Shown here: positions 24,998 to 36,055 of the stretch, one piece after another
Layout of the letters: the number at the start of each line of letters is the position of its first letter
How positions within the stretch are numbered: position 1 is the stretch's first letter
From: Paracoccaceae bacterium
Lineage (GTDB): Bacteria; Pseudomonadota; Alphaproteobacteria; Rhodobacterales; Rhodobacteraceae
Length of the DNA: 46,447 bases
NCBI GenBank assembly: GCA_029248915.1
Contig: JAQWIK010000063.1
Span: 1-46,447, forward strand
Reading direction: 5' to 3'
Notes under the pieces: generated by a model
Database searches by the model: none
Seen by the model: only the letters and a program-made list of their open reading frames with translations
Told to the model about the DNA's origin: nothing
Program-made: the position numbers and the translations under genes

Positions 24998-26785
24998 ATG
25001 AATAGAATAGCCATTCGTCCTTTGAGCCGAATACTACCAGCACGCTTTAGAGGCGAGGATCCAGATAGGATTGAGAAGGAAAATTTAAATATACGCCATG
25101 AGCAAATGCGTGACGTTGAAAGAGTGAGATCAAATATCCGTTTGCTGCTCATCATAGTGATGTTCGTTTGCATTTATACAGCTATAGGAGTAAGGCTTGC
25201 CACGCTGGCATCCAGTCAACCTACCGAGCCAGTTGCTCAGTCAAGTAATTCGTCACTTTTTTCCCAAAGGGCTGATATTGTTGATAGAAAAGGTAGGATA
25301 CTCGCTACTAATTTAGAAACGTATGCACTTTACGTTGAAACTCGCCATTTAGTTGATCCGCTTAATACAGCTCGCAAACTGGCTTTTCTTTTTGAAGACC
25401 TAAACGCTGATGATTTATATGCGCAATTCACCAGTAGTCGAAAATTCTTATGGATAAAAAAGAAGCTGAGCCCAGAGCAAATGCAAGCTGTGCACGATAT
25501 TGGTGAACCAGGTTTACGTTTTGGTCCTAGGGAAACAAGGCTTTATCCTAATGGTGCATTAGCATCTCACATACTTGGTGGTGCGAGTTTTGGAAAGGAA
25601 GGAGTGAAATCAGCCGAAATTATAGGTGTGGCTGGAGTAGAAAAAACATTTGATAGCCAATTACGTGACCCGTCGTATTCGGAAAAACCACTTAAATTAA
25701 CTATTGATTTATCGGTCCAAGCTGCCGTTGAACATGTTCTGGAAGGTGGAATGCGGCTTTTAAATGCCAAAGGTGCTGTAGCTATTTTGATGGAGGTAGA
25801 TACTGGACGGATAATATCGCTAGCCTCTCTACCAGATTTTGACCCAAATCACCGTCCTAGCCTTCCCAATGAGGGTTCGGCTGCAGAAAGTCCTCTTTTT
25901 AATAGAGCCATTCAAGGTGTCTACGACCTTGGTTCGACTTTTAAAATCTTTACCGTGGCGCAAGCATTGGAGTTGGGTCTTATAGATCCAAAAACTAAGA
26001 TCAACACAAAAGGTCCCATCAGAATAGGTGGACATAAAATCAATGATTACAGAAATAACGGTCCAGAGTTGCCCGTTTGGCAAGTGATCACTAAGTCTTC
26101 TAATCTAGGAACGGCAAGAATAGCTAAAATGATAGGGTCTGAAAAACAAAGAGAATTTCTAACTAGTCTTGGTTTTACTAAACCCACATCGATAGAGATG
26201 ATTGAGGCCAAAGGTGGAAAACCGCTTTTGCCAAAACGTTGGAATGAATTGGAAACCATGACTGTTTCATATGGACATGGGATATCCGTCACGCCTCTTC
26301 ATTTAGCCACTGGATATGCAATGCTTGCCAATGGAGGTCGATTAGTAAAACCCACACTTTTAGAAGAAGTAAAATCTGATTTAGGCCCTCGGGTTATTTC
26401 GAAAAGAGTAGCAGATAATAGTCTTGCTATGCTCAGGGGTGTTGTAACGGGAGGGACAGCTTCGATAGCCGATGTGAGCGGATATTTTGTTGGTGGGAAG
26501 ACAGGTACGGCAGATAAACCTAGTGCTCAAGGTGGCTATGATAAAGAAAAAAATATTACCAGTTTTGCCTCAATTTTTCCAATAGATGAGCCAAAGTATG
26601 TGTTAGTAATTGCGTTGGATGAAGCACAAGACACATCTGGTCCTGAACCAAAGCGAACGGCAGGTTGGACAGCTGTCCCAGTTAGTGCAGAAATTATAGC
26701 AAGAGTTGCTCCACTATTAGGATTGCGGCCGAAATTTGATAATCAATCCACTATAGGTGTAACATTATCAAATTGGCAGGAGTAA
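24998..26785 (+). CDS. ftsI: septal peptidoglycan transpeptidase FtsI (PBP3)
   Basis: FtsI cross-links septal peptidoglycan and pairs with the glycosyltransferase FtsW. From the ATG at 24998 it has 595 residues: a cytoplasmic tail, one membrane helix at about 47-66, a PBP dimerisation domain (ADIVDRKGRILATNL onward) and a transpeptidase domain. The active-site STFK has Ser313, the SxN motif is SSN at 367-369, and KTGT begins at Lys501, all intact. An in-frame TTG at 24986 would overlap ftsL by 8 bases and is an alternative. The gene follows ftsL by 4 bases and precedes murE by 23. Confidence 0.97.
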   Translation: MNRIAIRPLSRILPARFRGEDPDRIEKENLNIRHEQMRDVERVRSNIRLLLIIVMFVCIYTAIGVRLATLASSQPTEPVAQSSNSSLFSQRADIVDRKGRILATNLETYALYVETRHLVDPLNTARKLAFLFEDLNADDLYAQFTSSRKFLWIKKKLSPEQMQAVHDIGEPGLRFGPRETRLYPNGALASHILGGASFGKEGVKSAEIIGVAGVEKTFDSQLRDPSYSEKPLKLTIDLSVQAAVEHVLEGGMRLLNAKGAVAILMEVDTGRIISLASLPDFDPNHRPSLPNEGSAAESPLFNRAIQGVYDLGSTFKIFTVAQALELGLIDPKTKINTKGPIRIGGHKINDYRNNGPELPVWQVITKSSNLGTARIAKMIGSEKQREFLTSLGFTKPTSIEMIEAKGGKPLLPKRWNELETMTVSYGHGISVTPLHLATGYAMLANGGRLVKPTLLEEVKSDLGPRVISKRVADNSLAMLRGVVTGGTASIADVSGYFVGGKTGTADKPSAQGGYDKEKNITSFASIFPIDEPKYVLVIALDEAQDTSGPEPKRTAGWTAVPVSAEIIARVAPLLGLRPKFDNQSTIGVTLSNWQE

Positions 26786-26808
26786 TTCGCAGAACAAAGG
26801 TAAATTAA

Positions 26809-28287
26809 ATGCCTAAACATAAAAGCCTCAGCAGCCTCGGCCTTCATACTGTTAATGGTAATGATCCAGTCATAAATAAAATTGTATTTGATAGCAGGCA
26901 GGTTGAACCCGGCTGCTTATTTGCTGCTTTGAAAGGTAGTTCGGTCCATGGTGCTGAATTCGTAGAAGCTGTTCTTGATGCTGGTGCCGTAGCAATTTTG
27001 ACTGATAAAGAAGGGGAAACAATTTTAAAAGGCTCCAAAATTGATGCTTTGGTTATAAAGAAAGATGCTCGCAGAGCCTTAGCCAAAGCAGTTTCTCTTT
27101 TGATGGAAAAGCAGCCAGAAACAATAGTTGCAATTACTGGAACTAATGGAAAAACTTCCGTGGCTACTTTTTGCAGACAAATCTGGAATGAGGTCGGTAT
27201 TGAAGCTATAAATATTGGAACAACAGGAGTGGAAGGAAGTTGGTCTACCCCTCTAAATTATACGACCCCAGATCCAGTAAAGCTTCATCAAGTTTTATAT
27301 AAAGCTGCTTCAGAAGGTATCACTCACATAGCGATGGAGGCTTCAAGTCACGGGTTAGATCAGCGTCGTTTAGATGGCGTTGAGATAAAAACTGCTGCTT
27401 TTACAAATTTCTCACGTGATCATTTAGATTATCATACATCCTATGAAGATTACTTTAATGCTAAAAAAGGATTATTTGAGCGTTTGTGCCCAAAAGAAAA
27501 AAATGGCGTGTTTAACATCGATAATAAAGAAATCAAGAAACTAGCTCATTGGTATGGCTTGAAAAATAATATTGCAACCATTGGGTATGATAAGACGGCT
27601 GATCTAATTATTTTAAGTCAAAAATTTTATCCAAAAAGTCAAGATATAAGGTTTTCATTTCGCAATAAAATTTATCAAAAGTCTATTAATCTGATAGGGG
27701 CTTTCCAGGCTGAAAATCTCTTGATGGCTGCTCTTTTAGTAATTTCATCTGGTCAACAGGAAACTAATGTTTTTGAGGTTTTAGAGTATGTTAAGCCAGT
27801 TCGAGGGCGTATGGAATTAGCTGCAACCAGACAAAACGGTGCAACTGTTTACGTAGATTATGCGCACACTCCTGATGCTGTTGAGATTGCATTAAAATCT
27901 CTAAAACCTCATATCTTAGGAAAATTAATAGTTGTTATAGGGGCGGGAGGCGAAAGAGATGAAGGGAAGCGTCCTCTGATGGGAGCAGCAGCAGAGAAAA
28001 ACTCAGATTTTGTCATTATAACGGACGATAACCCAAGAAATGAAAATCCATCCTCAATACATCAAATGATTGAAAATGGTATCCAAGACAATAACAAAGT
28101 CACAGTTATACCCGATAGAGCTGAAGCAATACTTAAAGCGGTTGACTTGTTAGACGTAGGTGATGGTCTGCTCATAGCAGGTAAGGGTCATGAAACTGAG
28201 CAAATTGTAGGTAAAAATATTTTTCCATTTGATGATTTTGAACAAGCCAGTCTTTCAGTTGCTTCTCTGGATGGAGTAGAACAATGA
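26809..28287 (+). CDS. murE: UDP-N-acetylmuramoyl-L-alanyl-D-glutamate--2,6-diaminopimelate ligase
   Basis: MurE adds the third residue of the peptidoglycan stem peptide in the cytoplasm, using ATP. The 492-residue protein has an N-terminal substrate-binding domain (FDSRQVEPGCLFAAL), the ATP loop TGTNGKT at 110-116, the EASSHGLDQRR motif, and a C-terminal domain (GRMEL, then YAHTPDAVE). The DNPR motif at 407-410 is the signature for meso-diaminopimelate rather than lysine, so this cell makes DAP-type peptidoglycan. Its TGA overlaps the murF ATG (ATGA). Confidence 0.98.
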   Translation: MPKHKSLSSLGLHTVNGNDPVINKIVFDSRQVEPGCLFAALKGSSVHGAEFVEAVLDAGAVAILTDKEGETILKGSKIDALVIKKDARRALAKAVSLLMEKQPETIVAITGTNGKTSVATFCRQIWNEVGIEAINIGTTGVEGSWSTPLNYTTPDPVKLHQVLYKAASEGITHIAMEASSHGLDQRRLDGVEIKTAAFTNFSRDHLDYHTSYEDYFNAKKGLFERLCPKEKNGVFNIDNKEIKKLAHWYGLKNNIATIGYDKTADLIILSQKFYPKSQDIRFSFRNKIYQKSINLIGAFQAENLLMAALLVISSGQQETNVFEVLEYVKPVRGRMELAATRQNGATVYVDYAHTPDAVEIALKSLKPHILGKLIVVIGAGGERDEGKRPLMGAAAEKNSDFVIITDDNPRNENPSSIHQMIENGIQDNNKVTVIPDRAEAILKAVDLLDVGDGLLIAGKGHETEQIVGKNIFPFDDFEQASLSVASLDGVEQ

Positions 28288-29666
28288 GCCTGTGGAATTC
28301 TCAAGATGCATCTTTGGCAACTGGGGGTATAAATACCCTTTCTTGGGCTGCAACGGGGGTATCGATAGATACAAGAACCATTCAACCAGGTGATTTATTT
28401 GTTGCTTTAAAAGCAGACCGTGATGGACATGATTTTTTAAATAATGCATTCAAAAATGGTGCTGTGGCGGCGCTTGTAGATCATATTCCTCAGAATTTTG
28501 ATGCATCTTTTCCGCTACTTGTGGTGCCAGACGTTATGGAAGCATTTCGATCAATGGCAAGGTTTTCTCGGGATCGATTTAGGGGCAAAGTAATTGCCGT
28601 AACCGGTTCTGTTGGTAAAACTTCAACAAAAGAGATGTTAAAAACAATACTGACGGAACAGGGTAAGACCCATGCCTCTTTTGCTAGTTATAACAATCAT
28701 TGGGGTGTACCGCTTACCTTAACTCGCATGCGGAAAGATTCAGATTTTTCTGTAATTGAGATAGGGATGAACCATCCGGGAGAAATTGCGCCGCTTTCTG
28801 TGTTAGCCAACCCAGATATCGCTTTAATTACTTCTGTAGCTCCGGCACATTTGGCAGCGTTTGAAAGTATTGAAGGGATAGCACGAGAAAAAGCATCAAT
28901 TGCTAAGGGATTAAAAAATGATGGGGTGGTAATTATTAATGGTGACAATTCAACAGTAGAAATACTTAAGTTCGAGATAGTTTCAAATGGTTTTGATCCT
29001 ATTTGCTATGGGTCAAAAGATAAAAGAAACATAATATTAAATATTGATGAGGTAAATAATGGTTTAGAAGTATTGAGCTTAATTGAAGGAGAAGAGCAAC
29101 GTTTTAAATTAAATACCACAGCAATTCATTTTGCGATCAATGCTCTAGGAGCTCTAATAGTAGCCAAAACACTTGATTGTGATATTTTGAAAGCCTGTGA
29201 AAGCCTTGAAGAGTGGCTGCCCAGCGTAGGCCGAGGTTCTGTTAAAAAAATAAATTTAAGTCAAATCGGATTTATTGAGTTGATTGATGATGGGTACAAC
29301 GCAAATCCTGTTTCCATGTCAGCAGCATTGGATACACTGAGCAAAAATAAAGCGAAACGCAAAATTGCAATTCTGGGTGATATGAAGGAATTGGGGTCTT
29401 CCGAAATAGATTACCATCAGAAAATAGCATCCTTAGCTGTCATATCTAAACTGGACTGCATCCATACCGTTGGGCCACTTATGGGCTACTTGCACAACAT
29501 TTTGCCTGAAAAGAAGCGTGGGTTTCATTTTAGCAAGTCCAGAGATATTTTACCTTTGCTAGATAGAATTCTTGAAGGTGGTGATTGCTTACTTATAAAA
29601 GCTTCTTTAAGTGTTGGGATGCAAGAGGTGTCCAATGCAATCTCCAGTTTGGAATGTCCTGAGTAA
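28284..29666 (+). CDS. murF: UDP-N-acetylmuramoyl-tripeptide--D-alanyl-D-alanine ligase
   Basis: MurF attaches the D-Ala-D-Ala dipeptide made by Ddl, finishing the cytoplasmic UDP-MurNAc-pentapeptide. The 460-residue protein shows the start-domain motif [17 protein letters not shown], the ATP loop TGSVGKTS at 107-114, [21 protein letters not shown] and, toward the end, [11 protein letters not shown] and LGDMKELG. It overlaps murE by four bases. mraY begins 17 bases later after a clear AAGGA. Confidence 0.97.
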   Translation: MSLWNSQDASLATGGINTLSWAATGVSIDTRTIQPGDLFVALKADRDGHDFLNNAFKNGAVAALVDHIPQNFDASFPLLVVPDVMEAFRSMARFSRDRFRGKVIAVTGSVGKTSTKEMLKTILTEQGKTHASFASYNNHWGVPLTLTRMRKDSDFSVIEIGMNHPGEIAPLSVLANPDIALITSVAPAHLAAFESIEGIAREKASIAKGLKNDGVVIINGDNSTVEILKFEIVSNGFDPICYGSKDKRNIILNIDEVNNGLEVLSLIEGEEQRFKLNTTAIHFAINALGALIVAKTLDCDILKACESLEEWLPSVGRGSVKKINLSQIGFIELIDDGYNANPVSMSAALDTLSKNKAKRKIAILGDMKELGSSEIDYHQKIASLAVISKLDCIHTVGPLMGYLHNILPEKKRGFHFSKSRDILPLLDRILEGGDCLLIKASLSVGMQEVSNAISSLECPE

Positions 29667-29683
29667 ACTCTAAGGAAAAAATT

Positions 29684-30766
29684 ATGTTATATTGGTTAGC
29701 TCAACTTTCAGATGGAGGAGACTTTTTCAACTTGTTCCGTTACATTACGTTCCGGGCTGGCGGCGCTTTTTTCACAGCGTTGTTGTTTGGGTTTTTATTT
29801 GGGAGGCCTTTGATAAATGTTCTTCGAAAAAAACAAGGCAAAGGCCAACCAATTAGAGACGACGGGCCATCATCGCATTTTGAAAAAGCGGGAACCCCAA
29901 CGATGGGAGGTTTGCTAATCTTAATTTCCTTACTTTTTGCAACATGTTTGTGGGCCAGGCTCGATAATATTTTTATTTGGATTGTTATTTTAGTTACGCT
30001 TAGTTTTGGAATGATAGGGTTTGCCGATGATTATTCGAAAGTATCAAAACAAAATACCAAAGGCATTCCTGGTCGAATACGGTTGCTTCTTGGATTTATT
30101 ATCTCGGGGATTGCGGCCTATTTTGCTGCCATTAATCATCCAGAAGCTTTGCAGTATAAACTGGCGTTGCCAGTTTTTAAGGATACTTTACTGCATCTTG
30201 GGGTGTTATTCATTCCGTTTTCTATGATTGTTGTTGTTGGTGCTGCAAATTCAGTAAATTTAACAGACGGATTAGACGGTCTCGCTATAATGCCTGTAAT
30301 GATCGCTGCATTGGCATTAGGTGTTATTGCTTACGCTGTTGGCCGCGTAGACTTTACCAATTATTTAGATGTCCATTATGTACCTGGTACTGGAGAATTA
30401 TTAATATTTTGTTCTGCTCTTTTTGGCGGCGGTTTGGGTTTTCTTTGGTATAATGCCCCACCAGCAGCAGTTTTTATGGGTGACACAGGTGCTCTTTCTT
30501 TGGGGGGAGCTTTGGGGTCAATTGCTGTGGTAACAAAGCATGAAATAGTATTAGCAATAGTCGGTGGTTTGTTTGTGGTAGAGGCTTTGTCGGTAATTAT
30601 TCAAGTTGCATATTTTAAGGCAACTGGCCGAAGAGTTTTCCTGATGGCGCCTATTCATCACCATTTTGAGAAAAAAGGTTGGGCAGAACCTCAAATTGTT
30701 ATTCGGTTTTGGATCATTTCTTTGATATTAGCTATGATCGGTCTTGCGACACTGAAGGTTAGATAA
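29684..30766 (+). CDS. mraY: phospho-N-acetylmuramoyl-pentapeptide transferase MraY
   Basis: MraY moves phospho-MurNAc-pentapeptide from UDP to undecaprenyl phosphate in the inner membrane, making lipid I. The 360-residue protein is very hydrophobic with about ten membrane segments. It contains the family motifs [15 protein letters not shown] (catalytic Asp pair), [10 protein letters not shown] (catalytic Asp), and HHHFEKKGW. The length is normal. It starts with ATG after AAGGAAAAA and is followed by murD after 14 bases. Confidence 0.98.
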   Translation: MLYWLAQLSDGGDFFNLFRYITFRAGGAFFTALLFGFLFGRPLINVLRKKQGKGQPIRDDGPSSHFEKAGTPTMGGLLILISLLFATCLWARLDNIFIWIVILVTLSFGMIGFADDYSKVSKQNTKGIPGRIRLLLGFIISGIAAYFAAINHPEALQYKLALPVFKDTLLHLGVLFIPFSMIVVVGAANSVNLTDGLDGLAIMPVMIAALALGVIAYAVGRVDFTNYLDVHYVPGTGELLIFCSALFGGGLGFLWYNAPPAAVFMGDTGALSLGGALGSIAVVTKHEIVLAIVGGLFVVEALSVIIQVAYFKATGRRVFLMAPIHHHFEKKGWAEPQIVIRFWIISLILAMIGLATLKVR

Positions 30767-30780
30767 AAAGTTTTGCAAAA

Positions 30781-32178
30781 ATGATAACGGCTCAAAATGT
30801 AAAAAATATTAGTTACGCTGTTCTGGGATTAGGCCGCTCTGGGTTATCTGCAGCTATAGCTCTGAGAGCCGGTGGTGCAAAAATATTGTGTTTAGATGAC
30901 AATATAGACAATTTAAAAATAGCCGAAGATTTGGGTTTTACTTGCACTGTTGCAGATAAAATAAACTGGAATGATATAGACGTCCTATTGGTAAGCCCTG
31001 GTGTGCCGCATCACTATCCAAAGCCACACATAGTTGTTTCTGAAGCCATTGAAAATGGGGTAGCAATAGATAATGATATTGGTTTATTTTTTAGATCTGT
31101 TGGGTCGCCTAATTGGGAAAAATTTGAGTCTATACCAAAAATAGTAGCAGTGACTGGATCTAATGGAAAATCTACAACCAGCGCGTTGATTCATCACATA
31201 TTGCAATGTGAAAATCGCCCGTCTCAATTGGCTGGAAATATTGGCAAAGGTGTCTTTGACCTAGAGCCTTTAACTGATGGAGAAACTGTAATTTTAGAGC
31301 TTTCTTCTTATCAAACTGAAGTCGCAAATAGTTTAACACCTGATGTTGCAGTTTTTACAAACTTTACGCCTGATCACTTAGAACGGCATGGTGGACTTGG
31401 TGGCTATTATGCGGCGAAGAAGCGTCTTTTTATTTCTGGATGTCCTGATCGTTCTGTGATTGGTGTGGATGAGTTTGAAGGGCAGCTCTTGGCTCAGGAA
31501 CTTGCCGATCATACGCACGATGATCGCATTATCAAAGTTTCCGTTTCTAGAAAAATTACTAATTTGGGCTGGAATGTTTTTGCCAATAAGGGATTTTTGT
31601 CGGAATACAGACGAGGAAAACAAGTAGCCTCGATCGATCTTCGTAAATGTACCGCTTTGCAAGGCCCACACAACCATCAAAATGCGTGTGCGGCTTATGC
31701 TGCTGTTCGTACTCTAGGTGTAGGGCCGCGTTCAGTGGAAAAAGCGTTAAAGAGTTTTCGTGGACTTCCACATAGATCACAATTGGTAACTGAGATCGAC
31801 GGCGTAGTTTTCATAAACGATAGTAAGGCTACAAACGTTGATAGCGCTATAAAAGCGCTTGAGACATTTTCAAAAGTTCACTGGATATGTGGTGGTGAGC
31901 AAAAAGAAAATGATATTTCTCGACTTAACAATGCGCTGGCTAATGTTAAAAAAGCCTATGTTATAGGCACTGATACAGCCAAATTTTCTTCTCAGATAAG
32001 TTGTGAATTTGAAATTTCTAATACAATGGATAAGGCTGTTAAAAATGCATTTAAAGATGCAAAAGACGGTGAAACAATTTTGCTTTCTCCAGCTGCAGCT
32101 AGTTTTGATCAATATAGTTCTTTTGAAGAACGTGGTAAGGCTTTTGAACACGAAATTACAAAACTCACTAAATATTAA
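30781..32178 (+). CDS. murD: UDP-N-acetylmuramoylalanine--D-glutamate ligase
   Basis: MurD adds D-glutamate as the second stem-peptide residue, using ATP, in the cytoplasm. The 465-residue protein has an N-terminal Rossmann domain (AVLGLGRSGLSAA, then LVSPGVP), the ATP loop TGSNGKST at 125-132, the ELSSYQ motif, NFTPDHLERHG, and late motifs GLPHRSQ and INDSKATN. It ends before a 162-base A-rich spacer, the largest gap inside this part of the cluster, so ftsW downstream may have an additional promoter. Confidence 0.97.
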   Translation: MITAQNVKNISYAVLGLGRSGLSAAIALRAGGAKILCLDDNIDNLKIAEDLGFTCTVADKINWNDIDVLLVSPGVPHHYPKPHIVVSEAIENGVAIDNDIGLFFRSVGSPNWEKFESIPKIVAVTGSNGKSTTSALIHHILQCENRPSQLAGNIGKGVFDLEPLTDGETVILELSSYQTEVANSLTPDVAVFTNFTPDHLERHGGLGGYYAAKKRLFISGCPDRSVIGVDEFEGQLLAQELADHTHDDRIIKVSVSRKITNLGWNVFANKGFLSEYRRGKQVASIDLRKCTALQGPHNHQNACAAYAAVRTLGVGPRSVEKALKSFRGLPHRSQLVTEIDGVVFINDSKATNVDSAIKALETFSKVHWICGGEQKENDISRLNNALANVKKAYVIGTDTAKFSSQISCEFEISNTMDKAVKNAFKDAKDGETILLSPAAASFDQYSSFEERGKAFEHEITKLTKY

Positions 32179-32340
32179 ATATTACTCAGTTTAAAAATAA
32201 AAAATTAATGATATTAAAAAACTCAAAAAATCAAAAAAGAAAAAGTTTATTTCTGCTAGCTTTTAAAGAAGAATTTGGCTACCAGTAAACTATTGATCTT
32301 GGAAAACCGAGGCGAGTAAGAGGTAAAAAGGGCAGAAACC

Positions 32341-33501
32341 ATGACAGAAATGGTTCATGGAGCAGCACCTAGCTCCGGTGGCGAAGCTATATTATCACGT
32401 TGGTGGCGTACAACTGATTTGTGGACCATGACGTGTATTTTATTACTGTTTTCAATTGGTTTGCTGCTTGGTTTTGCAGCTTCTCCTCCATTAGCTGAAA
32501 AAAATGGGTTTGCTCCGTTTCATTACGTGGAAAGGCAGGTGATTTTTGGTGCGCTATCCATAGTAACAATGATTGCCTTGTCTATGATGTCGGTAAAGTT
32601 AGTAAGAAGACTGGCAGTGATAGGTTTTGTTTGTTCTTTTATCAGTCTCATATTACTTCCTATTTTTGGAACAGACTTTGGAAAAGGAGCAATGCGCTGG
32701 TACACTTTGGGTTTTGCCTCTTTGCAGCCCTCTGAGTTCTTAAAGCCTTGCTTTATAGTTGTAACTGCTTGGATGATTTCAGCTTCTAAAGAAATTAATG
32801 GTCCTCCGGGTAAACTAATTTCATTTGTGTTGACCATAGTCATTTCAGCATTTCTTGTTTTGCAACCAGATTTTGGACAAGCCTGCCTTATCTTGTTTGG
32901 TTGGTCAGTGGTATATTTTGTAGCAGGAGCTCATATACTTATCCTAATTGGGGTAGCAGCTGCGACAATAGGCTTAGGTTCGTTCGCATATAACTACTCA
33001 GAACATTTTGCCAGAAGAATCGATGGTTTTTTATCACCAGATTTAGATCCAAGAACCCAGTTAGGATATGCGACAAACGCCATTCAAGAGGGTGGATTTT
33101 TTGGTGTGGGTGTGGGAGAGGGGCAAGTGAAGTGGTCTTTACCAGATGCTCATACTGATTTTATCATTGCAGTTGCTGCTGAAGAGTACGGATTTGTCCT
33201 AGTTGGACTAATTTTAACGATATATGCAACTATCGTTTGTAGTTCGTTAGCCAGGTTGCTTCGTGAAAGGGATATTTTTGTACGCTTGGCTGGAACAGGC
33301 CTTGTCTGCATGTTTGGCATTCAAGCTGTTATTAACATCGGTGTGGCCGCAAGATTATTACCAGCAAAGGGCATGACTTTACCTTTTGTAAGTTATGGGG
33401 GTTCTTCTTTAATTGCAGGTGGCATTGCTATAGGAATTTTGTTGGCATTAACCCGAAGCCGGCCGCAAAAAAATGTAGCTGATATTTTTATCAAGGAATA
33501 A
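32341..33501 (+). CDS. ftsW: septal peptidoglycan glycosyltransferase FtsW
   Basis: FtsW is a SEDS-family membrane enzyme that polymerises lipid II into septal glycan strands together with FtsI. The 386-residue protein has about ten membrane segments and SEDS features: ALRWYTLG-type loop (seen as AMRWYTLGFASLQPSE), LQPDFGQA, the catalytic-loop region with HTDFIIAVAAEEYG, and LPFVSYGGSSL near the C-terminus. The first 25 residues form a polar cytoplasmic tail. AAAAAGGG lies upstream of the ATG. The 162-base spacer before it is A-rich and could hold a promoter, but I see no convincing pair of boxes. murG follows after 3 bases. Confidence 0.97.
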   Translation: MTEMVHGAAPSSGGEAILSRWWRTTDLWTMTCILLLFSIGLLLGFAASPPLAEKNGFAPFHYVERQVIFGALSIVTMIALSMMSVKLVRRLAVIGFVCSFISLILLPIFGTDFGKGAMRWYTLGFASLQPSEFLKPCFIVVTAWMISASKEINGPPGKLISFVLTIVISAFLVLQPDFGQACLILFGWSVVYFVAGAHILILIGVAAATIGLGSFAYNYSEHFARRIDGFLSPDLDPRTQLGYATNAIQEGGFFGVGVGEGQVKWSLPDAHTDFIIAVAAEEYGFVLVGLILTIYATIVCSSLARLLRERDIFVRLAGTGLVCMFGIQAVINIGVAARLLPAKGMTLPFVSYGGSSLIAGGIAIGILLALTRSRPQKNVADIFIKE

Positions 33502-33504
33502 ATT

Positions 33505-34605
33505 GTGGAGACAAAACCTTTAGCGATATTGGCGGCTGGTGGAACGGGAGGGCATATGTTTCCTGCTCAGGCGTTGGCCGAGGAACTTTTATTTCGGGGT
33601 TGGGAGGTTAAGCTTTCAACTGATTTAAGAGGGGCAAGGTTTACGCAAAATTTTCCTAGGGAGGTGAAAATTGAAATAATCCATTCAGCAACTTTTGCTA
33701 AAAACGGATTAATTTCAAAAATAAAAGTTCCTTTCTTAATACTAGGGGGTATTTTTGCCACCTTGAAAGCTTTTTGGAAGAAACGGCCTAGTATTGTTAT
33801 TGGCTTTGGTGGATATCCTACTATTCCAGCGCTTACGTCGTCGATTTTTATGAGTTTACCAAGAATTGTCCACGAACAAAACGGAGTTTTGGGAAAAGTT
33901 AACCAATTATTTTCTAAAAAAGTTCATCTAGTTGCTTGTGGTACTTGGCCAACAATTATGCCTGAACAGGTAATATCTGAACATATTGGCAATCCAGTTA
34001 GAAAAGAAGTTATTAGCCGCTCAGGTTCCCCCTATATCCCTCCAGGTAATCACCCTATGTCTATTTTAATATTGGGTGGGTCTCAGGGTGCTACGATTTT
34101 GTCGAATATTGTTCCAGAAGCTATTTGTAATTTACCAAACGAATTATTAAAATATATTCGTGTTTTTCAACAAGCGCGTGAAGAAGATTGCAAGCGTGTT
34201 AGGTCATATTATCTCGCCAAAGGAATTACCTGTGAAGTTCTGCCTTTCTTTGATAACATAGCCTCCTATCTATGCGAAGCACAGCTTATTATTTCTAGGT
34301 CTGGGGCATCTTCCGTTGCTGATATTGGAATTATTGGACGCCCCTCAATTCTTATCCCACTTGGTTCAGCCATTAGAGACGAACAAACTCTGAATGCTGC
34401 TCCTTTGATAAAATTACGAGCTGCCACGATAATAGCTGAAAAAAATTTGACAGTGAAAAGACTGAATAAAGCTATATTAAAAATTCTTTCTTCACCCGAA
34501 AATGCGAGTATGATGGCTGCCAATGCGCATAAAACAGCAGTGTTGGACGCTACTGCGAAATTAGCTGACCGCGTAGAAGAGATATCAGGATACAGCAATA
34601 GATGA
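33505..34605 (+). CDS. murG: lipid II synthase MurG (UDP-GlcNAc transferase)
   Basis: MurG transfers GlcNAc from UDP-GlcNAc to lipid I at the inner face of the membrane, giving lipid II. The 366-residue protein is a GT-B fold glycosyltransferase of family 28. It shows the Gly-rich loop GGTGGH at 12-17, [21 protein letters not shown], the second loop GGSQGA, and the donor-binding [12 protein letters not shown]. The start is GTG with AAGGA seven bases upstream (33493-33497). Its stop overlaps murC's ATG (ATGA), so these two are coupled. Confidence 0.97.
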   Translation: METKPLAILAAGGTGGHMFPAQALAEELLFRGWEVKLSTDLRGARFTQNFPREVKIEIIHSATFAKNGLISKIKVPFLILGGIFATLKAFWKKRPSIVIGFGGYPTIPALTSSIFMSLPRIVHEQNGVLGKVNQLFSKKVHLVACGTWPTIMPEQVISEHIGNPVRKEVISRSGSPYIPPGNHPMSILILGGSQGATILSNIVPEAICNLPNELLKYIRVFQQAREEDCKRVRSYYLAKGITCEVLPFFDNIASYLCEAQLIISRSGASSVADIGIIGRPSILIPLGSAIRDEQTLNAAPLIKLRAATIIAEKNLTVKRLNKAILKILSSPENASMMAANAHKTAVLDATAKLADRVEEISGYSNR

Positions 34606-35996
34606 ACTCATTGACTAAACTTCCGATAAATATAGGCGCAATACATTTTGTGGGCATTGGTGGTATTGGAATGTCTGGAATTGCTGAAGTTTTATTAAAC
34701 CTAAATTATAAAGTTCAGGGTTCTGATATCAAAAAAAGTCCTATTACAGAACGACTAGAAAAATTAGGCCTTAAAATTTTTTATGAACACGATGCTTCCA
34801 ATCTCAAAAAAGCTACCGTTGTTGTAATTTCTACTGCGGTCTCAGAAACTAACCCAGAATTGTTGGAGGCGCGAAATAAGGGCATACCAATTGTAAAAAG
34901 ATCTGAAATGTTGGCTGAATTAATGCGGCTAAATTCAAACATAGCGATTGCGGGTACTCATGGAAAAACAACCACTACAACATTAGTGGCAACTTTACTG
35001 GACGGAGGAGGGTTGGATCCAACTGTTATAAACGGTGGTATAATCCGCGCTTATGGCTCAAACGCTCGGCTTGGCCAGGGTGACTGGATGGTTGTTGAAG
35101 CTGATGAGAGTGATGGTACATTTAATCGTTTACCGGCAACGTTGGCCGTTGTCACCAACATAGATCCGGAACATCTGGATCACTGGGGTGATTTCGAAAT
35201 GTTGCGTAAAGGTTTTTTTGATTTTGTATCAAACATTCCTTTTTATGGAGTTGCTTTCTGTTGCACTGATCATCCTGAAGTACAGGCTCTTGTTGGTAAA
35301 GTTACAGATAGACGAATTATAACTTATGGTTTTAATGCGCAAGCAGACGTTCGAGCCATAAATGTAACTTTCAAGGATGGGGTTTCTCATTTTGATGTCG
35401 TTTTACAGAAAGAAAATATAACTTTAGAAAGCCTTTCCTTACCTATGCCAGGCAATCACAATGTATCTAATTCATTAGCTGCTATAGCAATAGCTCGTCA
35501 TCTAAATATCGATGAGAAATCAATTGAAAAATCGCTTTCACTATTCAAAGGTGTAAATAGACGATTTACTCAAGTGGCAGAACTAAACGGAATAAAGATT
35601 ATCGACGATTATGCCCACCACCCCGTGGAAATATCTGCGGTATTAAGTGCTGCTAGGCAGACTGCAACCGGAAAAGTGTTCGCTATCCATCAACCACATC
35701 GCTATACTAGGTTGAGCTCATTATTTGAAGATTTTTGCTCTTGTTTCAACGAGGCAGATTTTGTTGGTATCATGGAGGTTTATTCTGCTGGAGAGGCTCC
35801 AATAGATGGAGCATCACGGTCCAATTTAGTTAATGGATTAGTTAGGCATGGTCATAGAAATGTTTTCTCGATAGATAATGAAGAAAATTTGGAAAAATTA
35901 ATTAGACGACAAGCAAAAAGTGGAGATATCATAGTTTTTTTAGGTGCTGGTACAATAAGTGTGTGGGCAAATAATCTACCCTCCAGATTAATTTAA
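34602..35996 (+). CDS. murC: UDP-N-acetylmuramate--L-alanine ligase
   Basis: MurC starts the stem peptide by adding L-alanine to UDP-MurNAc, using ATP. The 464-residue protein begins with the Rossmann motif [12 protein letters not shown] (loop at 18-23), then the ATP loop GTHGKTTT from residue 118, [31 protein letters not shown], and the C-terminal [11 protein letters not shown] and FQPHRYTR-like HQPHRYTRL. These are the full set of MurC motifs. It overlaps murG by four bases and is followed by murB after 59 bases. Confidence 0.98.
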   Translation: MNSLTKLPINIGAIHFVGIGGIGMSGIAEVLLNLNYKVQGSDIKKSPITERLEKLGLKIFYEHDASNLKKATVVVISTAVSETNPELLEARNKGIPIVKRSEMLAELMRLNSNIAIAGTHGKTTTTTLVATLLDGGGLDPTVINGGIIRAYGSNARLGQGDWMVVEADESDGTFNRLPATLAVVTNIDPEHLDHWGDFEMLRKGFFDFVSNIPFYGVAFCCTDHPEVQALVGKVTDRRIITYGFNAQADVRAINVTFKDGVSHFDVVLQKENITLESLSLPMPGNHNVSNSLAAIAIARHLNIDEKSIEKSLSLFKGVNRRFTQVAELNGIKIIDDYAHHPVEISAVLSAARQTATGKVFAIHQPHRYTRLSSLFEDFCSCFNEADFVGIMEVYSAGEAPIDGASRSNLVNGLVRHGHRNVFSIDNEENLEKLIRRQAKSGDIIVFLGAGTISVWANNLPSRLI

Positions 35997-36055
35997 TTGA
36001 GATAAAACACCTGCATTAAACTGGTCTTTTTCTGCACTGAAAGAAGTGGGATTTT